From Ectothiorhodospira marina (GTDB lineage Bacteria > Pseudomonadota > Gammaproteobacteria > Ectothiorhodospirales > Ectothiorhodospiraceae), in the NCBI RefSeq assembly GCF_900109495.1, contig NZ_FOAA01000002.1:124001-188000 (forward strand): a stretch of 64,000 bases of DNA, given 5' to 3'. Positions within the stretch are counted from its first letter, which is position 1; every line of letters begins with the position of its first letter. Position numbers and translations under genes: made by a program. The notes under the pieces were generated by a model, which searched no databases, was not told where the DNA came from, and worked only from the letters and a program-made list of their open reading frames with translations. Shown here one piece after another: positions 21,441-29,344 of this stretch.

Positions 21441-22388
21441 ATGCCCCAGACCACCATTCACCTGGACGCCACCATCCCGCCGGATCTGGCGGGGAAACGC
21501 CTGGATGCGGTCCTGGCGCGCCTATTTACCGACTATTCCCGCAGTCGCATCCAGCAGTGGATCGAAGCGGGTTGGGTGCGTGTGAATGGTGTGGCACCGC
21601 GTATCCGTGATAAGGCCGCCGAAGGCGCCGTGGTGGAGGTGCGCGCCTGTCTGGACGCGCCGGGAGAGGACGCCCCTCAGGATCTGCCTTTGGAGATCGT
21701 TCATGAGGACGATTGCCTGATCGTGATCCACAAGCCCGTAGGGTTGGTGGTACATCCTGCGGCCGGCCATCCAAGGGGCACCCTGGTGAATGCCCTGTTG
21801 CATCATGCGCCGGAGCTGACGCATCTGCCCCGGGCCGGCATTGTTCATCGCCTGGACAAGGACACCTCGGGTCTGCTGGTGGTGGCCCGCACCCTGGAGG
21901 CCCATACTGACCTGGTGCGCCAGTTGCAGGCACGCACGGTGGGTCGGGAATATCTGGCGCTGGTTCAGGGTGAAATGGTGGCCGGTGGCACGGTGGATGA
22001 ACCCATCGGCCGTCACCCGGTGGATCGCAAGCGCATGGCCGTGGTGAGTGGGGGGCGACCTGCAGTCACCCATTATCGAGTGGAAGAGCGGCTGGAGGGC
22101 TTCACTCTGTTGCGTGTGAGCCTGGAAACCGGCCGTACCCACCAGATCCGCGTACACATGGCCCACCTGCGCCACCCCATCGTGGGAGACCCGGTTTATG
22201 GTGGACGACTCCGGCTGCCTGCCGGACTGCCTGACGGCGCCATCGAGACGATTCAGGGCTTCCGTCGTCAGGCCCTGCACGCCACCCGGCTGACCCTGGT
22301 GCATCCCGGCCACGGCGACACGGTCTCCTGGGAAGCACCCCTGCCGCGGGATATGGCAGACTTGCTGGCCTGTCTGCAAGGCGGTTGA
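21441..22388 (+). CDS. rluD: 23S rRNA pseudouridine synthase RluD
   Basis: Makes pseudouridines in helix 69 of 23S rRNA (1911/1915/1917 in E. coli). 315 residues from ATG 21441; ATG 21429 four codons upstream is equally possible. The N-terminal S4-like domain contains YSRSRIQQWIEAGWVRVNG. The catalytic domain has the Asp motif HRLDKDTSGLLVVART and the C-terminal signature GRTHQIRVHMAHLRHPIVGD. Assignment as RluD rather than RluC rests on length, sequence pattern and the divergent bamD neighbour. Confidence 0.93.
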   Translation: MPQTTIHLDATIPPDLAGKRLDAVLARLFTDYSRSRIQQWIEAGWVRVNGVAPRIRDKAAEGAVVEVRACLDAPGEDAPQDLPLEIVHEDDCLIVIHKPVGLVVHPAAGHPRGTLVNALLHHAPELTHLPRAGIVHRLDKDTSGLLVVARTLEAHTDLVRQLQARTVGREYLALVQGEMVAGGTVDEPIGRHPVDRKRMAVVSGGRPAVTHYRVEERLEGFTLLRVSLETGRTHQIRVHMAHLRHPIVGDPVYGGRLRLPAGLPDGAIETIQGFRRQALHATRLTLVHPGHGDTVSWEAPLPRDMADLLACLQGG

Positions 22389-22483
22389 TTGTCTGCCGCC
22401 GGTGCCATTCCATCGAAAAAATCAAGTGACATAATGGCATGCGCGTGATGCGTGTCATGCGCCTTTGATCCTGGGGCCGCCTT

Positions 22484-23839
22484 ATGGAATTTCTGCACGA
22501 ACGAGACCTGGAACAACTCCAGGAATGCCTGGAGGAGGGGGATCTTGCCGGTGTGCGCGAGCGCCTGGACGAGATGCGCATACAGGATATTGCCCATGTG
22601 CTCATGGAACTGGAGCCCGACCCCCGCCGGGAGGTGTTTCGCCTGCTGCCGCCCGGTCGTCGGGTGGATGTGTTTTCCTATCTGGACCCCCATCATCAGC
22701 TGCAGTTGATCAAGCAGGTGTCCGTGGACGAGGGGCGCTATCTGCTCTCGGAGATGCTACCGGACGATTTGACGGCCTTGCTGGAGGATCTGGACCGGGA
22801 CCAGGTGCGCAAGTTATTGCGTTTGCTGCCCTTTCGTTCCATCCGTCGGGCGCTCAGCCTGCTCGGCTATCCCGAGGACAGTTGCGGACGTCTGATGACC
22901 ACGGCCGTGGTCAGCGTGCGCCCTGAATGGACCATGGCCCGGGCCCTGGATCATCTGCGTGTGCAGGCCGGGCGGGGCGAGACGGTCAACCTGGTGTACG
23001 TGACCGATGACGAGGGGGTGCTGCAGGGCGTGCTGGCCCTGAAGCATTTTCTCAAGCAGCAGACAGAGACTCTGGTCTCTGGCTTGATGACCCGCAACGT
23101 CATCTCCATCGACGCCCAACAGCCTCAGGAAGAGGCCCTGCACATCATGCGTCACTACGACCTGCCGGCCCTGCCGGTGGTGGATGAGGATGGCGAGTTG
23201 CTGGGTATCATCACCGTGGATGATGTGCTGGACGTGGAGGAAGAGGAAACCACCGAGGATTTCCAGAAGATGGGAAGCGTCGGGGCCCTGAACCTCAGTC
23301 TGCGCGATGCCCGACCATGGTTGTTGTACCGCAAGCGGGTGGGCTGGCTGCTCATCCTCGTGGGCCTGAACATTCTGGGGGGTTACATCATCGCCGGGTA
23401 TGAGCAGTCCATTGAATCGTTGGTATTGCTGGTGTTCTTCCTGCCTTTGGTGATTGCAGGTGGGGGTAACGCCGGGGCACAGTCCTCCACCCTGATGGTG
23501 CGTTCCCTGGCAACCGGAGATGCCAGGCCAGGCGATTGGCTGCGTCTCTGGGGGCGGGAGTTGGCCGTGGCCGGGGCACTGGGTCTGACCATGGGCGCCA
23601 CCGTCTCCCTGCTGGGGCTCTGGCGCGGTGGGCCGGAGATCGCTCTGATGCTCTCGTTGGCCATGCTCTTGATTGTCATGGTGGGCAGCATGGTCGGGAT
23701 GATCCTGCCGTTCATCCTGTCTCGCCTGCGACTGGATCCTGCCACCGCCAGTGCTCCGCTGGTCACGTCCATCGCTGATGTGGCCGGTATCACGATTTAT
23801 TTCGGTTTGGCGGCGGCGATGCTGGGACTGCCGCGCTAG
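22484..23839 (+). CDS. mgtE: MgtE-type magnesium transporter, first of a tandem pair
   Basis: 451 residues in the usual order: N-domain of helical repeats (1-130), two CBS domains (about 131-255) that sense Mg2+, a plug helix, and five membrane helices (285-451). Pore signature PLVIAGGGNAGAQSSTLMVR and the Mg2+-binding aspartate region PLVTSIADVAGITIYF are intact, so it should be a working channel. A CATAAT -10-like box lies at 22430-22435, leaving a leader of about 42 bases, too short for a magnesium riboswitch. The second mgtE follows with only 15 bases between. Confidence 0.95.
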   Translation: MEFLHERDLEQLQECLEEGDLAGVRERLDEMRIQDIAHVLMELEPDPRREVFRLLPPGRRVDVFSYLDPHHQLQLIKQVSVDEGRYLLSEMLPDDLTALLEDLDRDQVRKLLRLLPFRSIRRALSLLGYPEDSCGRLMTTAVVSVRPEWTMARALDHLRVQAGRGETVNLVYVTDDEGVLQGVLALKHFLKQQTETLVSGLMTRNVISIDAQQPQEEALHIMRHYDLPALPVVDEDGELLGIITVDDVLDVEEEETTEDFQKMGSVGALNLSLRDARPWLLYRKRVGWLLILVGLNILGGYIIAGYEQSIESLVLLVFFLPLVIAGGGNAGAQSSTLMVRSLATGDARPGDWLRLWGRELAVAGALGLTMGATVSLLGLWRGGPEIALMLSLAMLLIVMVGSMVGMILPFILSRLRLDPATASAPLVTSIADVAGITIYFGLAAAMLGLPR

Positions 23840-23854
23840 TTGAGGAGCAGGTAC

Positions 23855-25216
23855 GTGGACATGATAGAAACCATCAGCCCGGATGTCTTCAAGGCGCACC
23901 TGGAAAATCCGGATCCGGAGGCCCTGGGCACGATGCTGGACGCGTTGCAGGATCAGGACCTGGCGGCGTTGACGGCGCATCTGGAACCGGAGGCCTGGGG
24001 TGTGCTGATCCGGCTGTTGCCGGATGACCGTGCCCCGGACGTTTTTTCCTATCTGACTCAGGAGCAGCAGCAGCGCATTCTTCAGGATCTGACTGACGAG
24101 GAGACGTCGCAGCTGCTCAGGCGCTCTTCCTATGACGATACGGCTGCGTTGATCGACAGCCTTCCGGATGATCGTGCCCGGGAGGTGATGGATCTGTTGC
24201 CGGATCGGCATCAGTGGGTGATCAAGAGCCTGCTGGCCTATCCGGAGGAAAGTGCCGGGCGGCGCATGACGCCGGGGTTTCTTGCGGTTCGCCCCCATTG
24301 GACCCTGGAGCAGGCCCTGGATCACTTGCGCCGTGAGTTCGAGGCGAGCGAGACCGTCAATGTGGTGTTCGTCACCGATGGGGAAGGGCGGTTGCTGGGG
24401 GCCGTGAAACTCAAGGAGTTGCTGGTGGGTTCTCCGCGGCGTCGAGTGGATACACTGCTGCGCGAGGATGTGGTGCGCGCCCAGACCCGCATGGACCAGG
24501 AGAAGGCCGCCAGTCTGATTCGTCATTATGACCTGGAGGTTTTGCCGGTCGTGGACGAACGGGACATCCTCGTCGGCATCATCACCGTGGACGATGTCAT
24601 GGATGTGGCGACCGAGGAGACCACGGAGGACTTTCTGCGCATGGGGAGTGTGGGCGTGGGGTCCACGGTCACCAGCCTCAGGGACGTGGCGCTGGGGGTG
24701 CTTTATCGCAAGCGGGTTGGCTGGCTGCTGATCCTGATCTTTGTGAATATGGTCAGTGGCGCGGCGATCTCACTCTTTGAACAGGCCATCGAGACGGTGG
24801 TGGCGCTGGTCTTCTTCCTCCCGCTGGTCATTGCCACAGGGGGGAATGCGGGCACTCAGGCATCAACACTGATGGTGCGTTCGCTGGCCACCGGGGACGT
24901 GCAACTCAGGGATGGCCTGAAGCTGTGGGGCAAGGAGTTGTTCGTCTCCATTGCGTTGGGGGGCACCCTGGGCCTGGCGGTCTGGGGGGCGGGCATCTGG
25001 CTCGGTGGGCCCCAGGTGGGCCTGGCGGTGGCGATCGCGATGGTGCTGGTGGTGATCGTCGGTAGCATGCTGGGGCTCATGCTGCCCCTGCTGCTGACTC
25101 GACTCAACATGGATCCGGCCACTGCCAGCGCACCGCTGGTCACGTCCATCGCGGACGTGGGGGGCATCCTGGTCTATTTCGGGGTGGCGACGCTGGTGCT
25201 GCAACTCAGCGCATAG
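23855..25216 (+). CDS. mgtE: MgtE-type magnesium transporter, second of a tandem pair
   Basis: About 453 residues with the same domain order as its neighbour: N-domain, CBS pair (GRRMTPGFLAVRPHW; HYDLEVLPVVDERD), five membrane helices, pore motif PLVIATGGNAGTQASTLMVR and SIADVGGILVYFGVA. GTG 23855 lies 7 bases after AGGAG; ATG 23861 is the alternative, with 13-base spacing. The two proteins have clearly diverged, so this is not a recent duplication. Unequal paralogues could assemble as a heterodimer or differ in affinity, which is inference. Confidence 0.94.
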   Translation: MDMIETISPDVFKAHLENPDPEALGTMLDALQDQDLAALTAHLEPEAWGVLIRLLPDDRAPDVFSYLTQEQQQRILQDLTDEETSQLLRRSSYDDTAALIDSLPDDRAREVMDLLPDRHQWVIKSLLAYPEESAGRRMTPGFLAVRPHWTLEQALDHLRREFEASETVNVVFVTDGEGRLLGAVKLKELLVGSPRRRVDTLLREDVVRAQTRMDQEKAASLIRHYDLEVLPVVDERDILVGIITVDDVMDVATEETTEDFLRMGSVGVGSTVTSLRDVALGVLYRKRVGWLLILIFVNMVSGAAISLFEQAIETVVALVFFLPLVIATGGNAGTQASTLMVRSLATGDVQLRDGLKLWGKELFVSIALGGTLGLAVWGAGIWLGGPQVGLAVAIAMVLVVIVGSMLGLMLPLLLTRLNMDPATASAPLVTSIADVGGILVYFGVATLVLQLSA

Positions 25217-25249
25217 CCCTTTGGGTGAGGGGCCAAGGGTGGACAATAG

Positions 25250-25275
25250 CCCCTCTCCCGCTGGCGGGAGAGGGG
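25250..25275. repeat. Intergenic palindrome CCCCTCTCCCGC / GCGGGAGAGGGG
   Basis: Perfect 12-bp arms with a two-base loop between the convergent mgtE and kinase genes. The same arms occur at 46.9 kb between ruvA and ruvB. No T-tract follows on either strand, so it is a dispersed repeat rather than a typical terminator, though it could block transcription. Confidence 0.8.
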
Positions 25276-25287
25276 AGGGAGGTTGGT

Positions 25288-26220
25288 TCACATCTCCCGA
25301 CCGAAGGCTTCCTTGAAGCGGGCCTCGATGTCAGCGCGGCTGGGTGCATGGTTCTGCGGGCCCACCTGTTCGATCTTGATGGCGCCCATCAGGGATGCGA
25401 TGCGACCGGTGGTTTCCCAGTCCAGGTCGTTCGTCAGACCCCACAGCAGGCCGGCGCGATAGGCGTCGCCGCAGCCGGTCGGGTCTTCAATGCCCTTGAT
25501 GGGGGCTGCCGGCACGTGGATCTTGCCGTTCTGGGTGTAGATGTCGGACCCTTCGCCGCCGCGGGTGATGATGAGGGTGTCCACGTGGGTGGCCAGTTCC
25601 TCATGGCTCCAGCCAGTACGCTCGCTCATCAACTGGGCCTCGTAGTCGTTCAGGGTGACGTAGGTGGCCTGTTCCACGAAGCGGCGCAGGTCGTTGCCGT
25701 CGAACATGGGCATGCCCTGGCCCGGATCGAAGATGAACGGGATGCCGGCTTCCACGAACTGTTCGGCATGCTGGATCATGCCGTCGCGGCCATCGGGGGA
25801 GACGATGCCGATCTTCACGCCGCTGGCGTCGCTCACCTTGTTGCGATGAGATTCACCCATGGCGCCTGGGTGGAAGGCGGTGATCTGGTTGTCGTCCTGG
25901 TCCGTGGTGATGAAGGCCTGCCCGGTGTAGTGCTCAGGGACGACGGTGATGTGTTTCTGGGTAATACCGCACTTGTCCATCCATTCGGCATAGGGATCAA
26001 AGTCAGCGCCAACGGTGGCCATGGGCAAGGGGTCGCCGCCCAGGAGCTTCAGGTTGTAGGCGATGTTGCCGGCGCAGCCGCCGAATTCCCGACGCATCCC
26101 GGGTACCAGGAAGGACACGTTGATCATGTGGACCTTTTCGGGAAGGATGTGGTTCTTGAAACGGTCGGGAAAGACCATGATGGTGTCGTAGGCGTATGAA
26201 CCGCAGATAAGAGCAGACAT
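25288..26220 (-). CDS. PfkB-family kinase, adenosine-kinase-like
   Basis: 310 residues of the ribokinase/PfkB fold. N-terminal signature FGGCAGNIAYNLKLLGG and the C-terminal anion-hole/catalytic motif DPTGCGDAYRAGLLWG, whose Asp is the base. Bacterial proteins of this subgroup are usually named adenosine kinase or carbohydrate kinase; adenosine salvage (for example after S-adenosylhomocysteine breakdown) is likely but not proven. SD AGGAG is eight bases before ATG. A GC-rich 160-base leader with nested hairpins precedes it. Confidence 0.88.
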   Translation of the reverse strand: MSALICGSYAYDTIMVFPDRFKNHILPEKVHMINVSFLVPGMRREFGGCAGNIAYNLKLLGGDPLPMATVGADFDPYAEWMDKCGITQKHITVVPEHYTGQAFITTDQDDNQITAFHPGAMGESHRNKVSDASGVKIGIVSPDGRDGMIQHAEQFVEAGIPFIFDPGQGMPMFDGNDLRRFVEQATYVTLNDYEAQLMSERTGWSHEELATHVDTLIITRGGEGSDIYTQNGKIHVPAAPIKGIEDPTGCGDAYRAGLLWGLTNDLDWETTGRIASLMGAIKIEQVGPQNHAPSRADIEARFKEAFGREM

Positions 26221-26249
26221 CGGATCTCCTGGCTTGGTTGAATGGGTGA

Positions 26250-26364
26250 CCGACCGTGGGGTCGGCCCGGTGCTCCGGGCGAGCGCCGTGGCCTGTCCGT
26301 GAGGTCCGGCGGGAGGCCGGGGTGGCGTGGCTCCGTGGGGAGCCCACGCAGGATCGTGGACAGG
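26250..26364 (-). promoter_or_regulatory. Possible structured mRNA leader of the PfkB kinase
   Basis: Read on either strand, a 7-bp stem (26292-26298 with 26358-26364, CCTGTCC/GGACAGG) encloses two hairpins: 26306-26320 (CCGGC/GCCGG) and 26325-26349 (about 10 bp with one bulge). Two more hairpins lie nearer the kinase start: 26250-26265 (CCGACC/GGTCGG) and 26266-26279 (CCCGG/CCGGG). No known riboswitch consensus was recognised; in particular no clear SAH-riboswitch core was found. Confidence 0.3.
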
Positions 26365-26496
26365 CGAGAGAGATGTTGTCAGCCGCCCATGATAGTGGTG
26401 TTGGCTCTCAATTGCGAATCGGGTCCAGTGGCGGTATCGTCAAAGTTGGCTTGGAACCGTTTCTGCGTTTGCCGTCAATGAATGAGGGTGACATCC

Positions 26497-27156
26497 ATGA
26501 GTGCTGCCTCGACAACCCTGCACCGGCGTCATCAGACAACGGGTGAGGAACTCGCCAACAGCATTAGCCATGGGCTTGCCCTGGTGGCGGTGATTGTGGG
26601 CATTCCGTTCCTGATTCTGGAGGCGGTGCGTTCGGGGAGTGCAGGTTTTGTGGTCGGGGCGAGTGTGTTCTCGGCCACCATGGTGATTCTCTATCTGTCT
26701 TCCACTCTTTACCACGCCATGCCTCATGGTCGGGTGAAGCGGGCCTTTCGGGTAGTGGATCACTCGGTGATCTTTTTGATGATTGCCGGCACCTATACGC
26801 CCTTGACGCTCGGCGTTCTGGGTGGGCCCTGGGGTTGGACATTGTTCGGCCTGGTCTGGGGGCTGGCGGGGCTGGGGGTGTTGCTGAAGGTGTTCAATGG
26901 TCTGTCTCACCCCATTCTGTCCACAGGGCTGTATTTGCTCATGGGCTGGTTGGTGGTGATCGCCATTGTGCCCCTTTTCAAGCTGATGCCCACGCCCGGT
27001 TTGATCTGGCTGGTGGCTGGTGGATTGGCTTATACCGGTGGCGTGGTTTTCTATGCGCTGGATCAGCGGGTGCCTTATGCCCATTTCATCTGGCATCTGT
27101 TCGTGATCGCGGGGACGGTTTGTCATTATTTTGCGATTCTCTGGTATGGGGCCTAA
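26497..27156 (+). CDS. Hemolysin III / PAQR-family membrane protein
   Basis: 219 residues with about seven membrane helices (YqfA/HlyIII family). Family motifs are SSTLYHAMPHGRVKRAFRVV, DHSVIFLMIAGTYTP and the C-terminal HFIWHLFVIAGTVCHY. The spaced Ser/His/Asp/His residues form the metal site seen in adiponectin-receptor-type proteins, for which hydrolase activity has been proposed. ATG 26497 follows SD GAGGGTG; an in-frame ATG 15 bases upstream is less likely. Named after a Bacillus hemolysin; a true haemolytic role is doubtful. Confidence 0.9.
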   Translation: MSAASTTLHRRHQTTGEELANSISHGLALVAVIVGIPFLILEAVRSGSAGFVVGASVFSATMVILYLSSTLYHAMPHGRVKRAFRVVDHSVIFLMIAGTYTPLTLGVLGGPWGWTLFGLVWGLAGLGVLLKVFNGLSHPILSTGLYLLMGWLVVIAIVPLFKLMPTPGLIWLVAGGLAYTGGVVFYALDQRVPYAHFIWHLFVIAGTVCHYFAILWYGA

Positions 27157-27176
27157 ATGCCGGTGGGTTCGGATCC

Positions 27177-27600
27177 CGCCCGGGTGCTTCTCGAAGCGCC
27201 CCTACGATGCGCCGGGGATCCAAGAACGCGTGATTTCACCCCGGACCCCGTAGGGGCCGTTCGCGAACGGCCCGGGCGGTGTATGTGATGTTGAGGGGCT
27301 GTGGGTATGCCCCGGTGGCATCCGCGACGCCGCCCGGGCGCTTCTCGAAGCGCCCCTACGATGCGCCGGGAATTCGAGAACGCGTGATTTCACCCCGGAC
27401 CCCGTAGGGGCCGTTCGCGAACGGCCCGGGCGGTGTATGTGATGTTGACGGGCTGTGGGTATGCCCCGGTGGCATCCGCGACGCCGCCCGGGCGCTTCTC
27501 GAAGCGCCCCTACGATGCGCCGGGGATCCAAGAACGCGTGATTTCACCCCGGACCCCGTAGGGGCCGTTCGCGAACGGCCCGGGCGGTGTATGTGATGTT
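27177..27600. repeat. BIME-like array: 2.75 copies of a 154-bp unit
   Basis: The unit starts at 27177, 27331 and 27485, exactly 154 bases apart. Each holds two palindromes in opposite orientation: GGG(C/T)GCTTC-TC-GAAGCGCCC and GGGCCGTTCGCGAACGGCCC, followed by GGGCGGTGTATGTGATGTT. The unit is nearly identical between copies, including non-palindromic spacers. It fills the 493-bp gap between hemolysin III and the PA2778-like gene. Open frames through it are repeat artefacts. One related palindrome lies at 19.6 kb and one at 58.3 kb. Confidence 0.92.
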
Positions 27601-27649
27601 CATGGGTCGTGGGGATGCCCGGTGGCATCCGCAGCGCCGCCTGGATGCT

Positions 27650-28699
27650 TCAGTCCGGGTATCGGCCACTATGGGGGTGGTCGATAGGGCAAAGTGCGGG
27701 GAGACAGGTGTCGTTCCCGGTTGGGGTGTTGGGGGATGCCTTTACGGTCTCCCGGGTGCGTTGGTAATGGGGTTCGTCCGGGGCCATGCGCAGGGCGCAG
27801 GTGACGGCCTCGAGGGCCTGGGTGCCGCAGCCGCGGGCATGGAGGACGTGGGCCAGGTTGTTCCAGGCGGCATGGGCCTCGGGGTCTGTCTGGATGAGTT
27901 GCCGGAAGGCCTGTTCAGCGCCGGTGTGGTCCTCGAGGGCGTACAGGGTATTGCCCAGGCCGATCCAGGCCACGGGGTGTTCCGGCCAGTGGCGGGCGGC
28001 GGTCTTGTAGGCCGTGGCGGCGGTGTCGAGCTGGCCGGTGGCCTCCAGGGCATTGGCGGCGCGCAGCCAGGGGAGGGGCCGGGCGGTAGCGGGCAGTTGG
28101 CCGGGGGGCTGTACCACGAAGGCCCAGTAGTTGCCGCGACGCCAGGTGCGCTCGAAGACGGGCATGGGGGTGACATGGCGGCGGATGGTGCCTGATCGCA
28201 GGATGATCTCTTCTGCGTCCAGATCGAATCCGATCACCACGGCATAATGCCAGTAGGGGAAGGCGTTGAGGCCCAGGTTCTGGAAGACCAGCACTGGCTG
28301 GCCCGCGGCCACTTCCTTGAGGAGTGTTTCCATGTGGGCTTCGATGACGTAGGCCACGAATCCGCGGGCCCTTGCTGAGGCCAGCATTTCGGTCTGCAGG
28401 CTGCCTTGGCGTTCGGGTAGGTAGACTTCATCCACCAGGTCGTCGGGGTGAACCATCAGGCCGCGGGCCCCCAGCACGGTGGCCAGGGCCGCCGGGCCGC
28501 ATTGATAGCGTTCCTGGGGGTGGAAGGGGGTCTGATCCAGTTCCACCTGACGAGGCATTTCGTCGGGTGGGTCACGCAGCAGGTCGCGGGTTTGCAGCGG
28601 GGTGGCGCAGCCGTTGAGTAGCAGCACCGCCAGCACCAGGCACATGAGTCCCGCGGGGGTGGCCCACCCCCGCGGCCATCGTCTCGGGTCATGTGTCAT
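27650..28699 (-). CDS. PA2778-family cysteine peptidase (C39-like) lipoprotein with TPR repeats
   Basis: 349 residues. Signal peptide ending in a lipobox (VLLLNGC), so likely a lipoprotein. A C39-like papain fold covers about 50-200: catalytic Cys in YQCGPAALATVLGARG and His in AFPYWHYAVVIGFDLD. A TPR region covers about 215-310 (AWIGLGNTLYALEDHTGAEQ; AWNNLAHVLHARGCGTQALE). C39 enzymes cut leader peptides at double-glycine sites, but this secreted lipoprotein form has no known substrate. It follows a PA2779-type gene by 11 bases; the two are paired in other proteobacteria. Long 3' tail beyond the TPRs is unconserved-looking. Confidence 0.85.
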   Translation of the reverse strand: MTHDPRRWPRGWATPAGLMCLVLAVLLLNGCATPLQTRDLLRDPPDEMPRQVELDQTPFHPQERYQCGPAALATVLGARGLMVHPDDLVDEVYLPERQGSLQTEMLASARARGFVAYVIEAHMETLLKEVAAGQPVLVFQNLGLNAFPYWHYAVVIGFDLDAEEIILRSGTIRRHVTPMPVFERTWRRGNYWAFVVQPPGQLPATARPLPWLRAANALEATGQLDTAATAYKTAARHWPEHPVAWIGLGNTLYALEDHTGAEQAFRQLIQTDPEAHAAWNNLAHVLHARGCGTQALEAVTCALRMAPDEPHYQRTRETVKASPNTPTGNDTCLPALCPIDHPHSGRYPD

Positions 28700-28710
28700 G
28701 ACCGGGGGGA

Positions 28711-29109
28711 TCAGTTCACCGGGCGCACGAAGGGGAAGATGTCGGTGGCGCCGATGGCGTCGGTGATGATGAAGACGATGAAGATCAGTACCACGACGCC
28801 CAGTACACTGGCGGAGCCCACGGGCATGTCTTCGATGCGCTCGTTCAGTTCGCGGACTTCCTGGTCGGTCATCCGTGCCACCCGCTGGGCGGCCTCGCTG
28901 GGGTCCACGCCCAGGGCGGACAGTTGTTCGCGCACATCATCCCGCTCCAGGGTGGCCAGTAGTTGTTCCCGGTCTACCTGGGCCTGTTCGGACAGGATGA
29001 GTTGATCCGTTCCCACCATGGAGGCGTGCAGGGGCGCAGTGCCGGCCGCCAGCAGGGCGATGATGCAGACCAGGGTGATCAGGCGTTGCACAAGGGGATT
29101 TCTTTTCAT
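28711..29109 (-). CDS. PA2779-family small secreted/membrane protein (DUF6627-like)
   Basis: 132 residues from ATG 29109 (SD TGAGG seven bases upstream; the open frame extends 28 residues farther without support). Signal peptide about 1-28 (LITLVCIIALLAAGTAPLHA), a helical acidic middle (30-95) and a C-terminal membrane helix VGSASVLGVVVLIFIVFIIT followed by a short tail. Family of unknown function. Its fixed position just upstream of a C39-like peptidase lipoprotein makes it a candidate substrate or regulator of that enzyme. Confidence 0.85.
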   Translation of the reverse strand: MKRNPLVQRLITLVCIIALLAAGTAPLHASMVGTDQLILSEQAQVDREQLLATLERDDVREQLSALGVDPSEAAQRVARMTDQEVRELNERIEDMPVGSASVLGVVVLIFIVFIITDAIGATDIFPFVRPVN

Positions 29110-29344
29110 GATGATCCTCAAGCGTGGGTGAAGTGTCCATGCATTCTCAGCCGCGCTGTGGCTTTGGTCAAATGTCATTATCCGGGCTGTCATGGCGTGT
29201 TGCTGGATGAGTGGGGTCTGTTCGGGAATGGCCTGTGGCGCTTGCAGGCGGCATCGGCCGGCGGCGTTTCAACGAATTGGGCGAACAGTTGCGTCGGGGC
29301 AGGTGTGCACCTAACCTGACCCGGCAACCCATGCGGTGACTGCC

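Noticed and set aside
22389-22483. Magnesium riboswitch before mgtE
   Set aside because: Only 95 bases lie between rluD and mgtE, and the likely leader is about 42 bases; too short for an M-box or ykoK element.
26221-26400. S-adenosylhomocysteine riboswitch before the kinase
   Set aside because: A GGCGCTC stretch was noticed, but the required GAGGAGCGCTGC-like core is absent; kept only as an unassigned structured leader.
27177-27600. Possible CRISPR array
   Set aside because: Only 2.75 units of 154 bp, spacers are themselves repeated, and no cas genes are present; it fits a BIME-like array.
27202-27628. Overlapping minus-strand ORFs of about 90-109 codons
   Set aside because: They are the 154-bp repeat (two frames of repeated units) and share the same repeated peptide, with no ribosome-binding site.
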